A program made the translations under genes and the position numbers. Shown piece after piece: positions 8,110-16,458 of a stretch of 32,558 nucleotides of DNA. The notes beneath the pieces are model-generated. The model ran no database searches and had not been told where the DNA came from. It saw only the letters and a program-made list of their open reading frames with translations. Position 1 is the first letter of the stretch, and every line of letters begins with the position of its first letter. The DNA is taken from contig DLCH01000051.1 in NCBI GenBank assembly GCA_002480525.1, forward strand, positions 32,311 through 64,868. The letters are read 5' to 3'. This DNA is from Gammaproteobacteria bacterium UBA7803. Its GTDB lineage: Bacteria; Pseudomonadota; Gammaproteobacteria; Pseudomonadales; Azotimanducaceae.

Positions 8110-8934
8110 TTATCCTGCCTCCGGATCAAACATCGGCGTCCACCGATCCAGAAACAGCCCGCCATCGGCAATGAGATCCGCGCCGTTGATGTAACGCGCC
8201 GCCGGCGAGCACAAGAACACGCACATGGCCGCCACCTCCTCCGGCCGCGCCAGTCGCTTGCTCGGAAAATCTGCCATGAACTCTTCGGAGTATTCCTCAC
8301 GCCCGGCCTTGGCAATCTCCTCCTCGTGCAGTCCGGCCGTATCCACCGACCCCGGCGCCAGCGCATTCACCGTGACCCCGTGCCGCGCCCAGTAGTACGC
8401 CAGCGACTTCGTCAGGTTCACCACGCCGGCCCGTGCCGCCCCGGAGTGAGCAAAATGCGGCGCGCCGCGATTGAACGAATAGATGTGCACGATGTTGACG
8501 ATGCTGCCGAAGCCGCGCTCGACCATGTGCCGGCCCAGGCGCTGGCAGACGGTCCAGGTGCCGTTGAGGTTGAGATCCACCACGGAGCGCCAGCCGTTGT
8601 CGCTGATCTCGAGCGGCGATGCCGGGAACTGGCCGCCAGCGTTGTTGATCAGGAAATCCACGGCACCGAAGCGTTCCAGCGCCGCTTCGGTCATGGCATC
8701 CACCTGTGCCGGGTCGCGGATGTTGGTGGGGATGGCCAGGCAACGACGGCCCAGAGCCTCAATGTCGGCTGCCGTGGGGTCGAGATTCTCCTGTTTGCGG
8801 CTGGCAATCACGACATCGGCACCGAGCCCCGCGAAGGCCAGGGCAATGGCCCGCCCTATACCCCGTCCGCCGCCGGTGACCAGGGCCACGCGACCCTCGA
8901 ACAGATTCGGAGCGAAAGTCGCGAGTGCATCCAC
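8110..8934 (-). CDS. SDR family oxidoreductase, PECR-like
   Basis: The start is a GTG at 8934, preceded by GGAGGA at good spacing, giving 274 residues. The Rossmann NAD(P)-binding loop is VTGGGRGIGRAIAL near the N-terminus, followed by NNAGG. The segments NNAGGQFPASPLEIS and HSGAARAGVVNLTKSLAYYW resemble peroxisomal trans-2-enoyl-CoA reductase and 2,4-dienoyl-CoA reductase rather than ordinary dehydrogenases. The standard YxxxK motif is missing: the aligned positions read SGAAR, or VNLTK in the PECR register. The C-terminal INGADLIADGGLFLD is typical of SDRs. An enoyl- or dienoyl-CoA reductase role in fatty acid metabolism is the best guess, and the nearby acyl-CoA ligase and thioesterases fit it. 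It lies 17 bp after the TcyP gene and is probably in the same transcript. Confidence 0.8.
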   Translation of the reverse strand: MDALATFAPNLFEGRVALVTGGGRGIGRAIALAFAGLGADVVIASRKQENLDPTAADIEALGRRCLAIPTNIRDPAQVDAMTEAALERFGAVDFLINNAGGQFPASPLEISDNGWRSVVDLNLNGTWTVCQRLGRHMVERGFGSIVNIVHIYSFNRGAPHFAHSGAARAGVVNLTKSLAYYWARHGVTVNALAPGSVDTAGLHEEEIAKAGREEYSEEFMADFPSKRLARPEEVAAMCVFLCSPAARYINGADLIADGGLFLDRWTPMFDPEAG

Positions 8935-8951
8935 GGGAATCCTCCGTCGAT

Positions 8952-10328
8952 CTAGTCAGCGGAATCCGCGGCCGCTGTCGTTGCTGCCGCCGTGCCGCTG
9001 GGCTCTCCCAGAAAACGCCCCGTCAGCACCCCCGCCGTCATCGCACCGTTGACGTTGAGCGCCGTGCGCGCCATGTCGATCAGCGGCTCGATGGAGATCA
9101 GCAGCGCCGCCACGGTCACCGGGAACCCCATCGCCGGCAGCACGATGAACGCGGCCATGGTCGCGCCGCCGCCGACCCCGGCGACGCCGAAGGAACTGAT
9201 GGCGATGATCCCCACCAGCCCGGCGATGAACGACAGGCTGAGCGGATCGACGCCCATGGACGGCGCGATCATCACCGCCAGCATCGCCGGATAGATGCCC
9301 GCGCAGCCGTTCTGGCCGATGGTGGCGCCGAAGCTGGCCGACAGATTGGCGATGGGCACCGGCACCTTCAGCTCCTCCACCTGGGTCTCGACGTTGAGCG
9401 GAATCGTCGCCGCGGAGCTGCGCGAGGTGAAGGCGAAGGTCAGCACCGGCCAGACGCGTTTGAAGTAGGTGCCGACGGGGAAGCCGCTGGATGCGATCAG
9501 CAGCGCATGCACGGCGAACATGATGGCGATGGCGAGGTAGGACGCGCCGATGAAAGTGATCAGGTTCAGGATGTCCGAGGCATCGGAACCAGCGACCACC
9601 TTGGTGATCAGCGCCAGGATGCCGTAGGGAGTGAGCGCCATGATCATGTGCACCAGCTTCATGACGATGGCCTGGGCGGTTTCGATTAACTCGCGGATCG
9701 CCCGGCCGCGCCCCGCGTCCTCCCGGGCGACGCCGAGGGCGGCGATGCCGAACAGGATGCCGAAGATCACCACGCCGATGATCGACGTGGGCCGGGCCTC
9801 GGTCATGTCGAGGAACACGTTGGACGGGATGAACCGCACCAGCATGTCGGCCAGCCCCAGGTTGCCGAACGCCTCGTAGCGCTGGGACAACACCTGGCTG
9901 CGCTCGAGCTCCCTCGCGCCCTGGGTCAACCCTTCGGCGGACAGGCCGAAGGCATTGGAGATGAAGATCCCCACCAGGGCCGCCACCATGGTGGTGCCCA
10001 CCAGAATCCCGATGACCATGCCGCCGATCCGGCCCAGGGCGGAGACCTCCTCCATCCGCACCACGGCGGCGATCATCATCACCAGCACCAGCGGAATGAT
10101 GATCATGCGCAGCAGGCTGACGTAGGCGCCGCCGACCACGTTGGTCCACTCCAGCGTGCCCGCGATGACGCCGCCGTCCGCATAGAGAAACTGCAGCGCC
10201 AGGCCGTACACCACGCCGGCGGCGAGGCCGGCGAGGATGCGCCGGGACAGGGATTTGGCGCGCAGCGTCGCCAGCGCCAGGATCAGGCCGGCGAACACGG
10301 CGAGGTTCAGGATCACGTAGATGGACAC
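8952..10328 (-). CDS. tcyP: L-cystine:cation symporter (DAACS family)
   Basis: The start is a GTG at 10328 with GGGGGAG upstream. The resulting 458 residues match the usual length of TcyP (YdjN), about 460. Long stretches agree with the E. coli protein as I recall it: GTTMVAALVGIFISNAFGLS, PYGILALITKVVAGSDASDI, VWPVLTFAFTSRSSAATIPL, ASFGATIGQNGCAGIYPAML and IEPLIDMARTALNVNG. The protein sits in the inner membrane with about eight spans and two re-entrant loops; the SRSS serine-rich hairpin and the NGAMTAG end belong to the transport site. It brings in cystine with a cation. The reading frame could extend upstream to 10445, but that part overlaps the DUF2062 gene and is not hydrophobic or conserved. 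Confidence 0.9.
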   Translation of the reverse strand: MSIYVILNLAVFAGLILALATLRAKSLSRRILAGLAAGVVYGLALQFLYADGGVIAGTLEWTNVVGGAYVSLLRMIIIPLVLVMMIAAVVRMEEVSALGRIGGMVIGILVGTTMVAALVGIFISNAFGLSAEGLTQGARELERSQVLSQRYEAFGNLGLADMLVRFIPSNVFLDMTEARPTSIIGVVIFGILFGIAALGVAREDAGRGRAIRELIETAQAIVMKLVHMIMALTPYGILALITKVVAGSDASDILNLITFIGASYLAIAIMFAVHALLIASSGFPVGTYFKRVWPVLTFAFTSRSSAATIPLNVETQVEELKVPVPIANLSASFGATIGQNGCAGIYPAMLAVMIAPSMGVDPLSLSFIAGLVGIIAISSFGVAGVGGGATMAAFIVLPAMGFPVTVAALLISIEPLIDMARTALNVNGAMTAGVLTGRFLGEPSGTAAATTAAADSAD

Positions 10329-10392
10329 GTCGGCTGGCTCCCCCGGAATCAGCGCCAACCATGGCCCGCGCCGCTGCGGAATACAAGCTGTC

Positions 10393-10953
10393 CTAGCCGG
10401 CGCCGCCGGCCGTTCCCGGCGGGTCCTGCGCGGCGTCCTGCGCATCCACCCGGGCCGGCATGTGCAGGTCGAAACGGCGCCAGACGTAGAGAAACCCGGC
10501 GTAGCCCAGCACCCCGGCCGGCAGCGCGATGGCCAGGCTGCCGATGACCAGCGCCGCGGTCTCCAGCGCGATCTCCTGCTCGAGCCCGGACAGGGACTCG
10601 AAGCGGACCGGCACGAACCGCATCAGATAACCGCCGAGGGCGTGAAATCCGAAGTAGAACGGCGCGAAGGTGAAGGGGTTGTTGATCCAGGAGGCGACGA
10701 AGGCCGCCGGAAAGTTCGCCCGCAGCGCCACCGAGGCGACCAGCATCAGCACCGTCTGAATGCCGACCGTCGGCGTCAGGCCGATGAACAGCCCCACGGC
10801 GACGCCGCGCGCCAGGGTGAACTCGTCCACCTCCAGGCTGCCGGTGCGGGTGAGGAAGGCCCGGGTGCGGGGATGACGCTGCAGCCAGGCGCGGGTACGG
10901 ACGCGGGTGCGCCGGGACGCGAGGCTGACGCGCTGTCGCAGCCAGCCTCTCAT
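10393..10953 (-). CDS. DUF2062 domain membrane protein
   Basis: This 186-residue protein begins with a basic N-terminus (residues 1-35). It continues with the DUF2062 core: ARGVAVGLFIGLTPTVGIQT, then ASVALRANFPAAFVASWINN and PFTFAPFYFGFHALGGYL. Two to three further hydrophobic spans follow, the last being LAIALPAGVLGYAGFLYVW. The pattern GL.IG..P..G.QT and the NNPFT motif define the family. DUF2062 proteins are small inner-membrane proteins of unknown function. The gene lies 31 bp downstream of the acyl-CoA ligase and 64 bp upstream of tcyP, in the same direction. Confidence 0.87.
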   Translation of the reverse strand: MRGWLRQRVSLASRRTRVRTRAWLQRHPRTRAFLTRTGSLEVDEFTLARGVAVGLFIGLTPTVGIQTVLMLVASVALRANFPAAFVASWINNPFTFAPFYFGFHALGGYLMRFVPVRFESLSGLEQEIALETAALVIGSLAIALPAGVLGYAGFLYVWRRFDLHMPARVDAQDAAQDPPGTAGGAG

Positions 10954-10984
10954 GATCGAAGCCCCGGCAGCCGCTCCGCGACGA

Positions 10985-12637
10985 TCAGCTCGCCTTGTCG
11001 CGCAGATCCGGCAGCTGGTAGCCCTGGGACTCCAGGTCCGCCCGCACCACCTTCTTGTCCATCTTGCCGGTGGACGTCAGCGGAATGCTGTCGACGAACA
11101 GGATGTCGTCCGGGAGCTGCCACTTGGCGAAGGTTTCCGCGACGTGCTCGAGGATGGACTCCTTGGTCACCGACGAGCCTTCGCTCTTCACCACCAGCGC
11201 CACCGGCCGCTCGTCCCACTTCGGATGGGGCTGGGCGACCACGCAGGCCTGGGCCACGCCGTCCACGGCGACGATGGTGTTCTCGAGGTCCACCGACGAG
11301 ATCCACTCGCCGCCGCTCTTCACCAGGTCCTTGGAGCGGTCGCTGATGATCAGGTACTGCTCCGGGTCGATCTTGCCGACGTCGCCGGTCACCAGCCAGC
11401 CGTCGTGGAATTTCTCCGGCTGCGGGTTGTTGTAGTACTCGGAGCAGATCCAGGGGCCGCGCACGATGATCTCGCCGACGGCCTCGCCGTCGTGGGGCAG
11501 CGGATTGAATGCCTCGTCGACGATCTCGACCTCGACGCCGGGCATGATCTGGCCGGCCTTGGCCACGTTGGCGAACTGCTCGTCCTCGGACAGCTCGAGC
11601 TGGGAGCGTTTCATCACGCGCCGCGACAGCGTCACCAGCGGCGAGGTCTCGGTCATGCCCCAGCCCTGGATCATCTCGACGCCGAGCCGGTCCCAGTACC
11701 AGCGGATCAGCGACGACGGCGGCGCCGAGCCGCCGCAGGTGACCCGGGACAGGCTCGACAGGTCGTACTTGCCCGGGTCCGCCTCGAACAGCGCCTTGAG
11801 CCCCTGCCAGATGGTGGGCACGCCGGCGGAGACGCTCACCGACTCGTCGACCATGAGCTGAATCAGCCGGGCCGGGTCCATGAACCGGTGCGGCATGACC
11901 TGCTTGCAGCCGAGCATCAGCGCGGACCAGGGCAGGCCCCAGCCCATGGCGTGGAACATCGGCACGATGCCCAGCAGGCAGTCGGTGGCCGACAGATTCA
12001 TGCTGTCGGTCATGCACTGGGTCATGGTGTGCAGGTACTGGGAGCGGTGCTCGTACTCCACGCCCTTCGGATTGCCGGTGGTGCCGCTGGTGTAGCACAG
12101 GCCGAGCGGCGAGTTCTCGTCGATCTCGGGCCAGGCGTACTCGGTGGGCTTGCCGGCGATGAACGCCTCGTAGTCCACCGGGTTCGGCAGCTCGGTCTGC
12201 CAGTTCTCGAAGCCGGCCTCGGCGGCGACCACGATGCGCTCGACGCTCGGCATGCGGCCCTTGAGCTTCTCGAGCAGCGGCAGCACGTCGGCGTCGACGA
12301 TGATGATGCGGTCCTGGGCGTGCTCGATGATGTATTCGAGGTCGTGATCCGACAGGCGGATGTTCAGGGTGTGCAGCACCGCGCCCATGCCGGCCACGGC
12401 GTGATACGCCTCGAGGTGGCGGGAGCCGTTCCACATGAACGTGGCGACCCGGTCGCCGATGCCGATCCCCGCGTCCGCCAGGGCGTGGGCGAGCTGATGA
12501 GCCCGGTCACGGGTCTCCTTGTAGGTCTGCCGGCGGACGCCGTCCTCGGTGGCGGTGACGATCTCCTCGTCCGGCGCGACGATCGCGCCCCGGTCCAGAA
12601 TCTTGGACATCAGCAGAGGGGTATGCTGCATTGCCAT
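10985..12637 (-). CDS. Long/medium-chain acyl-CoA ligase (AlkK/DmdB-like)
   Basis: The ATG at 12637 follows GGGAGGG and gives 550 residues, normal for the family; the frame extends far upstream but only as a shadow of the thioesterase gene. The AMP-forming signature is LCYTSGTTGNPKGVEYEHRS. Further motifs are GWGMTETSPLVTLS (acyl-binding A5), DGWLVTGDVGKIDPEQYL (A7) and DRSKDLVKSGGEWISSVDLE (hinge A8). The catalytic lysine region is LTSTGKMDKKVVR. The N-terminal MAMQHTPLLMSKILDRGAIV is typical of the branch that includes AlkK-type fatty acid and DmdB 3-methylmercaptopropionate ligases. The enzyme activates a carboxylic acid with ATP and CoA. It diverges from two thioesterase genes with only 120 bp between, so control is probably shared. 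Confidence 0.9.
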   Translation of the reverse strand: MAMQHTPLLMSKILDRGAIVAPDEEIVTATEDGVRRQTYKETRDRAHQLAHALADAGIGIGDRVATFMWNGSRHLEAYHAVAGMGAVLHTLNIRLSDHDLEYIIEHAQDRIIIVDADVLPLLEKLKGRMPSVERIVVAAEAGFENWQTELPNPVDYEAFIAGKPTEYAWPEIDENSPLGLCYTSGTTGNPKGVEYEHRSQYLHTMTQCMTDSMNLSATDCLLGIVPMFHAMGWGLPWSALMLGCKQVMPHRFMDPARLIQLMVDESVSVSAGVPTIWQGLKALFEADPGKYDLSSLSRVTCGGSAPPSSLIRWYWDRLGVEMIQGWGMTETSPLVTLSRRVMKRSQLELSEDEQFANVAKAGQIMPGVEVEIVDEAFNPLPHDGEAVGEIIVRGPWICSEYYNNPQPEKFHDGWLVTGDVGKIDPEQYLIISDRSKDLVKSGGEWISSVDLENTIVAVDGVAQACVVAQPHPKWDERPVALVVKSEGSSVTKESILEHVAETFAKWQLPDDILFVDSIPLTSTGKMDKKVVRADLESQGYQLPDLRDKAS

Positions 12638-12757
12638 CGGTTGGCCCTCCCAATAACCTTGTCGACTTCCCGAGGGGCGAGTGTACCATCGCGGCGCACG
12701 CCGTCGCGCCCGGCCACGGCCGCGGACCCGGCCGCCCCCGCACCGACAGCGAAGCCG

Positions 12758-13216
12758 ATGAACGACCTGACCGACCATCTCCTGCACATCCCCCACGCCC
12801 GCGCCATCGGCATGACCCTGGTCCGCCACGACGACGCCGGCTGCCTGGTGCGGGTGCCCTATGCCGAGCATCTGGTCGGCGACCCGGACACCGGCGTGAT
12901 CCACGGCGGCGTGCTGACCGCCGTGCTCGACAACACCTGCGGCATGGCCGTCCGGCCCACCGCCGGCAGCCCGGAGGACGGGCCCGTGTCCATGGCGACC
13001 CTGGACCTGCGCATCGATTACATGGGGGCCGCCGAGCCCCATCGCGACGTGTTCGCCGAGGCCGTGTGCTACAAGCGCACGCGCCACATCGCCTTCGTGC
13101 GGGCCACCGCCTACCAGACGTCGCCAGACGACCCCATCGCCACCTGCGTGGCGAGCTTCATGCTGGGCACGCCCAACGCGCCGCGCGAGACGGCCGGGCC
13201 GGAGGCCGCGTCATGA
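12758..13216 (+). CDS. PaaI-like hotdog thioesterase (first of pair)
   Basis: This 152-residue single hotdog-fold protein carries the family core DTGVIHGGVLTAVLDNTCGMAV. Its HGG segment and the Asp on the central helix correspond to the catalytic site of PaaI thioesterases. Later strands hold VSMATLDLRIDYMGAA and AFVRATAYQ, as in Pfam 4HBT members. Such enzymes cleave acyl-CoA thioesters and free CoA. The start at 12758 has only a weak upstream site (AGCGAAG). The stop overlaps the next thioesterase start as ATGA, so the two are translationally coupled and may form a hetero-oligomer. It diverges from the acyl-CoA ligase. Confidence 0.87.
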   Translation: MNDLTDHLLHIPHARAIGMTLVRHDDAGCLVRVPYAEHLVGDPDTGVIHGGVLTAVLDNTCGMAVRPTAGSPEDGPVSMATLDLRIDYMGAAEPHRDVFAEAVCYKRTRHIAFVRATAYQTSPDDPIATCVASFMLGTPNAPRETAGPEAAS

Positions 13217-13650
13217 AGCTGCTGGCGGAGCTGCGGGCCCAGGGCCGGGGTCGCGACATGGCCGCGGTGCTGGCGCACATCCCCTACGCGCGTTTCCTCG
13301 GCATCGACGTGGACGTGAAGGGCAACGAGGTGACCACCATTCTGCCCTTCAAGGAAGACCTCGTCGGCAACGTCAACCTGCCCGCCCTGCACGGCGGCGT
13401 CATCGGCGCCCTGCTCGAGATCACCGCGGTGACCCAGCTGCTGTTCGACACCTCCTGCGAACGGCTGCCCAAGACCATCGACCTGTCCGTCGACTACCTG
13501 CGCTCGGGCCGGCCCCAGCCCACCTACGGCCGCGCCATCGTCACCCGGCACGGCCGCCGCGTCGCCAACGTGCGCAGCGAGATCTGGCAGGAAGAGCGCA
13601 GCAGGCCCATCGGCGTGAGCCACGGCCACTTTCTCCTCGCCCCGCTCTGA
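13213..13650 (+). CDS. PaaI-like hotdog thioesterase (second of pair)
   Basis: The ATG at 13213 overlaps the stop of the first thioesterase by 4 bp and gives 145 residues. The hotdog core is seen in LPALHGGVIGALLEITAVTQ, with the HGG turn and Glu on the central helix in place of the Asp of the first copy. Later parts are TIDLSVDYLRSGRPQPTYGR and VANVRSEIWQEE. GGAGGCCGCG upstream may serve as a ribosome-binding site, helped by coupling. The two proteins are only distantly alike, so they are old paralogues rather than a recent duplication. Confidence 0.87.
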   Translation: MKLLAELRAQGRGRDMAAVLAHIPYARFLGIDVDVKGNEVTTILPFKEDLVGNVNLPALHGGVIGALLEITAVTQLLFDTSCERLPKTIDLSVDYLRSGRPQPTYGRAIVTRHGRRVANVRSEIWQEERSRPIGVSHGHFLLAPL

Positions 13651-13697
13651 CCCCCGGCCCGGCCCCGGCCGGCCCTGCCCCAGCCCTGGAGCAACCT

Positions 13698-13786
13698 GTG
13701 GGAGCGGCCTCCCGGCCGCGATCCCGTGGGCGGGGACGTCGCCGCCGGGGCGCGGCTGCGGGTCGCGGCCGGGAGGCCGCTCCTAC
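13698..13786. repeat. REP-like inverted repeat pair
   Basis: Arm 1 at 13698-13723 and arm 2 at 13761-13786 are inverted copies of one 26-bp sequence. It begins GTGGGAGCGGCCTCCCGGCC on one arm and, read on the other strand, GTAGGAGCGGCCTCCCGGCC on the second; 24 of 26 bases agree. Each arm is partly palindromic itself. The T/GAGGAGCGGC-type core resembles REP elements of pseudomonads and relatives. The second arm includes the stop codon of glpD. A role in transcription ending or mRNA protection between converging genes is possible. Confidence 0.75.
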
Positions 13787-15402
13787 GGGTGGGGCCTGAA
13801 GGCGAGTTCGTCCGCCAGGCGGGACTGGACGGCGCGGATCTCGGCGTCGGTGGTGGCCGCGTCCCAGCCCAGCTTGCCGGCCATGCGCGCGGCGACGCGG
13901 TCGACGGCCTGCTCGAGCTCGTCCGGCAGGAACCAGGCGGCGCGCAGGCGCCGGTAGATCACGTCCTCCAGGGTCCTCGCCCCTTCCACGTCCACCGCCC
14001 AGTCGACCTCCTCGGCGAAGGTCGACGGCGTGAGCGGCGCCGGCTGCCCGCCCAGCACTGCCGGCGCCTCGGCGCCGTACAGACGCACCAGCCGGCTGGC
14101 CTGGCGGGCGTCGAGCTGATAGCGCCGCCCCAGTTCCTCGGTCCAAGCGGCGACGTCGGTGAGCTCACCACCGGCCACCGGCGCCAGCGGCCGGGGCATC
14201 GACAGTTCCCGGCCGAGCACCTCGCCGACGGCGCCCATGGCCTCCTCCGCCATCTTGCGGAACCCGGTGAGCTTGCCGCCCGCCACGGTGACCAGCGGGC
14301 CGTGCCGCCAGATCTCGTCGCGGCGGGACATCTCCCGGGCCGCCTTGCCCGGCTGATTGATCAGCGGCCGCAGGCCGGCCCAGCTCGCCACGATGTCGCG
14401 CTCGCCGATGCCGGCCGCGGGAAAGTGACCGGCCACGGCCCGCAGGAGGTAGGCGATGTCGTCGGCGGTAACTTCCGGCCAGTGCTCCGGCCCGCCCGCG
14501 TGGCTGGTGTCCGTCGTGCCGACGTAGGTCACGCCCCCCCGGGCGATGGCGAACACCGGACGGCCGTCCTCGGCGGTCATCATCACCATGTTGCGCACCG
14601 GCAGCCGCGCCCGCTCGACCACCAGGTGCACACCTTTGGACAGGTGCAGCCGGGGCGCCGACCGGTCCCCGCCGTCCGCCGGCAGCAGGGATTCCACCCA
14701 GGGGCCGGCGGCATTGACCACGCAGCCCGCGTTCACGCCGAACTCACCGCCGCTGCGCAGGTCCACCGCCGCGACCCGCGCGCCGTCGCCCTGGGGCGTG
14801 ACGCCGGTGACCCGGACGTGATTGCAGGCCACCGCTCCGTCCGCCGCAGCAGCCCGCAGCGTCGCCAGCACCAGCCGCGCGTCGTCGGTGAGGTACTCCC
14901 GGTAGCGGCAGGCGTAGCGCAGCCTTTCCTGGTCGAGCAGCGGCTCGACGTCGGCCAGCTCCCCGCCCCGGCAGTTGCGGTGCCGTTCCGCCGGCGGCAC
15001 CGCACCCAGCCGCTCGTAGAGCCCGATGCCGAGCCGCAGCTTCCAGAACTGCAGGCGGCTGTGGGCCGGCACCAGCATCCAGCGCGGCTCAGTGAGATGG
15101 GGCGCCATGGCCAGCAGGCTCTTGCGCTCCAGCGCCGCCTCCCGCACCAGCGCGATCTCGCCCATGGCGAGGTAGCGCAGGCCGCCGTGGATCAGCTTGG
15201 TGGAGCGGCTCGACGTGCCGGCGGCGAAGTCCGCGCTCTCCAGCAGCAGCGTGGACAGCCCGCACTGGGCGGCATGGCGGGCCACGCCGGCACCGGTGAT
15301 GCCGCCGCCCACCACCACCAGGTCGAACCGTTCACCGTCCAGGGACGACGGCGCGACAGCGCCGATCCGTGCCGGGGCGTCCGTGCCCGTCCGGTCCGCC
15401 AT
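13783..15402 (-). CDS. glpD: Aerobic glycerol-3-phosphate dehydrogenase (FAD)
   Basis: The 539-residue protein has the FAD-binding N-terminus DLVVVGGGITGAGVARHAAQ at about residues 27-46. The family signature follows: FAAGTSSRSTKLIHGGLRYL. Further conserved parts are NAAGPWVESLL, LSKGVHLVVER, TYVGTTDTSH and the C-terminal SWAGLRPLI and GGKLTGFRKMAE. GlpD oxidises glycerol-3-phosphate to dihydroxyacetone phosphate at the inner membrane and passes electrons to ubiquinone. The ATG follows the DUF3187 stop with no base between (TAG-ATG), so translation is likely coupled; no strong binding site is seen. Placement in an operon with an acyl-CoA ligase suggests use of glycerol and fatty acids from lipids. 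The last codons lie inside a REP-like repeat. Confidence 0.9.
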   Translation of the reverse strand: MADRTGTDAPARIGAVAPSSLDGERFDLVVVGGGITGAGVARHAAQCGLSTLLLESADFAAGTSSRSTKLIHGGLRYLAMGEIALVREAALERKSLLAMAPHLTEPRWMLVPAHSRLQFWKLRLGIGLYERLGAVPPAERHRNCRGGELADVEPLLDQERLRYACRYREYLTDDARLVLATLRAAAADGAVACNHVRVTGVTPQGDGARVAAVDLRSGGEFGVNAGCVVNAAGPWVESLLPADGGDRSAPRLHLSKGVHLVVERARLPVRNMVMMTAEDGRPVFAIARGGVTYVGTTDTSHAGGPEHWPEVTADDIAYLLRAVAGHFPAAGIGERDIVASWAGLRPLINQPGKAAREMSRRDEIWRHGPLVTVAGGKLTGFRKMAEEAMGAVGEVLGRELSMPRPLAPVAGGELTDVAAWTEELGRRYQLDARQASRLVRLYGAEAPAVLGGQPAPLTPSTFAEEVDWAVDVEGARTLEDVIYRRLRAAWFLPDELEQAVDRVAARMAGKLGWDAATTDAEIRAVQSRLADELAFRPHP

Positions 15403-16458
15403 CTACAGCCGCACCCCGAGCGTGAGCAGAAACACCACGTCCGGCGCGCTGCCGCCCGTGAGATCCTCGACCACGCCCAGGTCCAGCCAGGCGCGCTGCG
15501 ACAGGGCGAGGGTGCCGCCCAGGGTGCCCTGCACCGCGCCGTGGGCGAGCTGGCGGACGTCGCTGTCGATGACCTCCGAGTGGGCGTCGATCTGACCCCG
15601 CAGGATCAGCCGGTCGGTCACCGGCCAGTGCAGCCCGAAGTGGCCGACGTACACGACGTCGCGCTGGTCCGCCCGCGCCAGGTCACCGTCGCCGAGGGCC
15701 GTCGCACCGCCCATCAGCGTGGCGACGATGCCGGCGCCGGACAGGGTCCGCCGGTCCACCAGCTCGAGCCACAGCGACACGTCGGTCCCGCCGGAACCCG
15801 ACAGCTCGTCGACGCTGCCGGTGGGCGCCTTCACCATGGCACGGGCCACCACCTGCCGGTCACCGTCCGCGATCCGCCAGCCGAGCCAGCCGCGCACGTC
15901 GCCCAGGTCGCCGCCCGATCCGCCGATGACGATCGAAGGCTCGCCGGCGTAGTCGACCCGGTAGTCGAGCCGGCCCCGGGGGGCGGCGCTCCGGCCCCCG
16001 TCGGGAAAGCCGAACAGGTCGTGAAAGCCGTCGATGAAGCCGTCGGTGAAGCCGCCGGAATGATGCACGTAGGGCACCTCGACGCCCCACTCGACCCGCG
16101 CCGACAGGGCGCCGCGCAGCGCCAGGCTGGCGGCGGTGGTGCTGCCGTCGAACACCACCCGGGCATCGTCGCCGGTCCCGCTGGTGAAGTTGTTGGCGTG
16201 CTCGACGATCAGGGCCGCGGACGTCCCGCCGGGCCGCTCGGCCGCGCCGAGGGCCCGGGGCAGCCCGAACAGCAGGGTCGCCGGGGACAGGTTGCGCACC
16301 GCCAGCGGCCGCTCCGCCAGGGCGGCGCCGGATTCACCGGCCGCGGCCGCCGGGACCGCCAGCGCCGCGCCCAGGGCCGCGGCCAGCGCCAGCCCGGCGA
16401 GCCTGCCGATGCCCGGCCCCCGCGGGGCCGTCGAGTCCGTCGCGGTCGCGTGAGTCAA
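15403..16458 (-). CDS. DUF3187 family outer-membrane-type protein
   Basis: The start is a TTG at 16458 overlapping the ligase stop (TTGA) with GGGGGA upstream, giving 351 residues. A signal peptide is visible: LAGLALAAALGAALAVPAAA, followed by an AxA-type cleavage site. The mature part has alternating hydrophobic residues typical of a beta barrel and ends in a C-terminal stretch (VVFLLTLGVRL) suited to outer-membrane assembly. The segments LAVRNLSPATLLFGLPRALG and WGVEVPYVHHSGGFTDGFID resemble DUF3187 proteins, whose function is not known. Its position between an acyl-CoA ligase and glpD suggests uptake or handling of a lipid or glycerol compound at the outer membrane, which is inference. Confidence 0.75.
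   Translation of the reverse strand: MTHATATDSTAPRGPGIGRLAGLALAAALGAALAVPAAAAGESGAALAERPLAVRNLSPATLLFGLPRALGAAERPGGTSAALIVEHANNFTSGTGDDARVVFDGSTTAASLALRGALSARVEWGVEVPYVHHSGGFTDGFIDGFHDLFGFPDGGRSAAPRGRLDYRVDYAGEPSIVIGGSGGDLGDVRGWLGWRIADGDRQVVARAMVKAPTGSVDELSGSGGTDVSLWLELVDRRTLSGAGIVATLMGGATALGDGDLARADQRDVVYVGHFGLHWPVTDRLILRGQIDAHSEVIDSDVRQLAHGAVQGTLGGTLALSQRAWLDLGVVEDLTGGSAPDVVFLLTLGVRL

Noticed and set aside
10907..12757. + strand frame reading through from the DUF2062 gene region into the first thioesterase
   Set aside because: Only the part after the ATG at 12758 looks like a protein; the upstream part is antisense to the acyl-CoA ligase.
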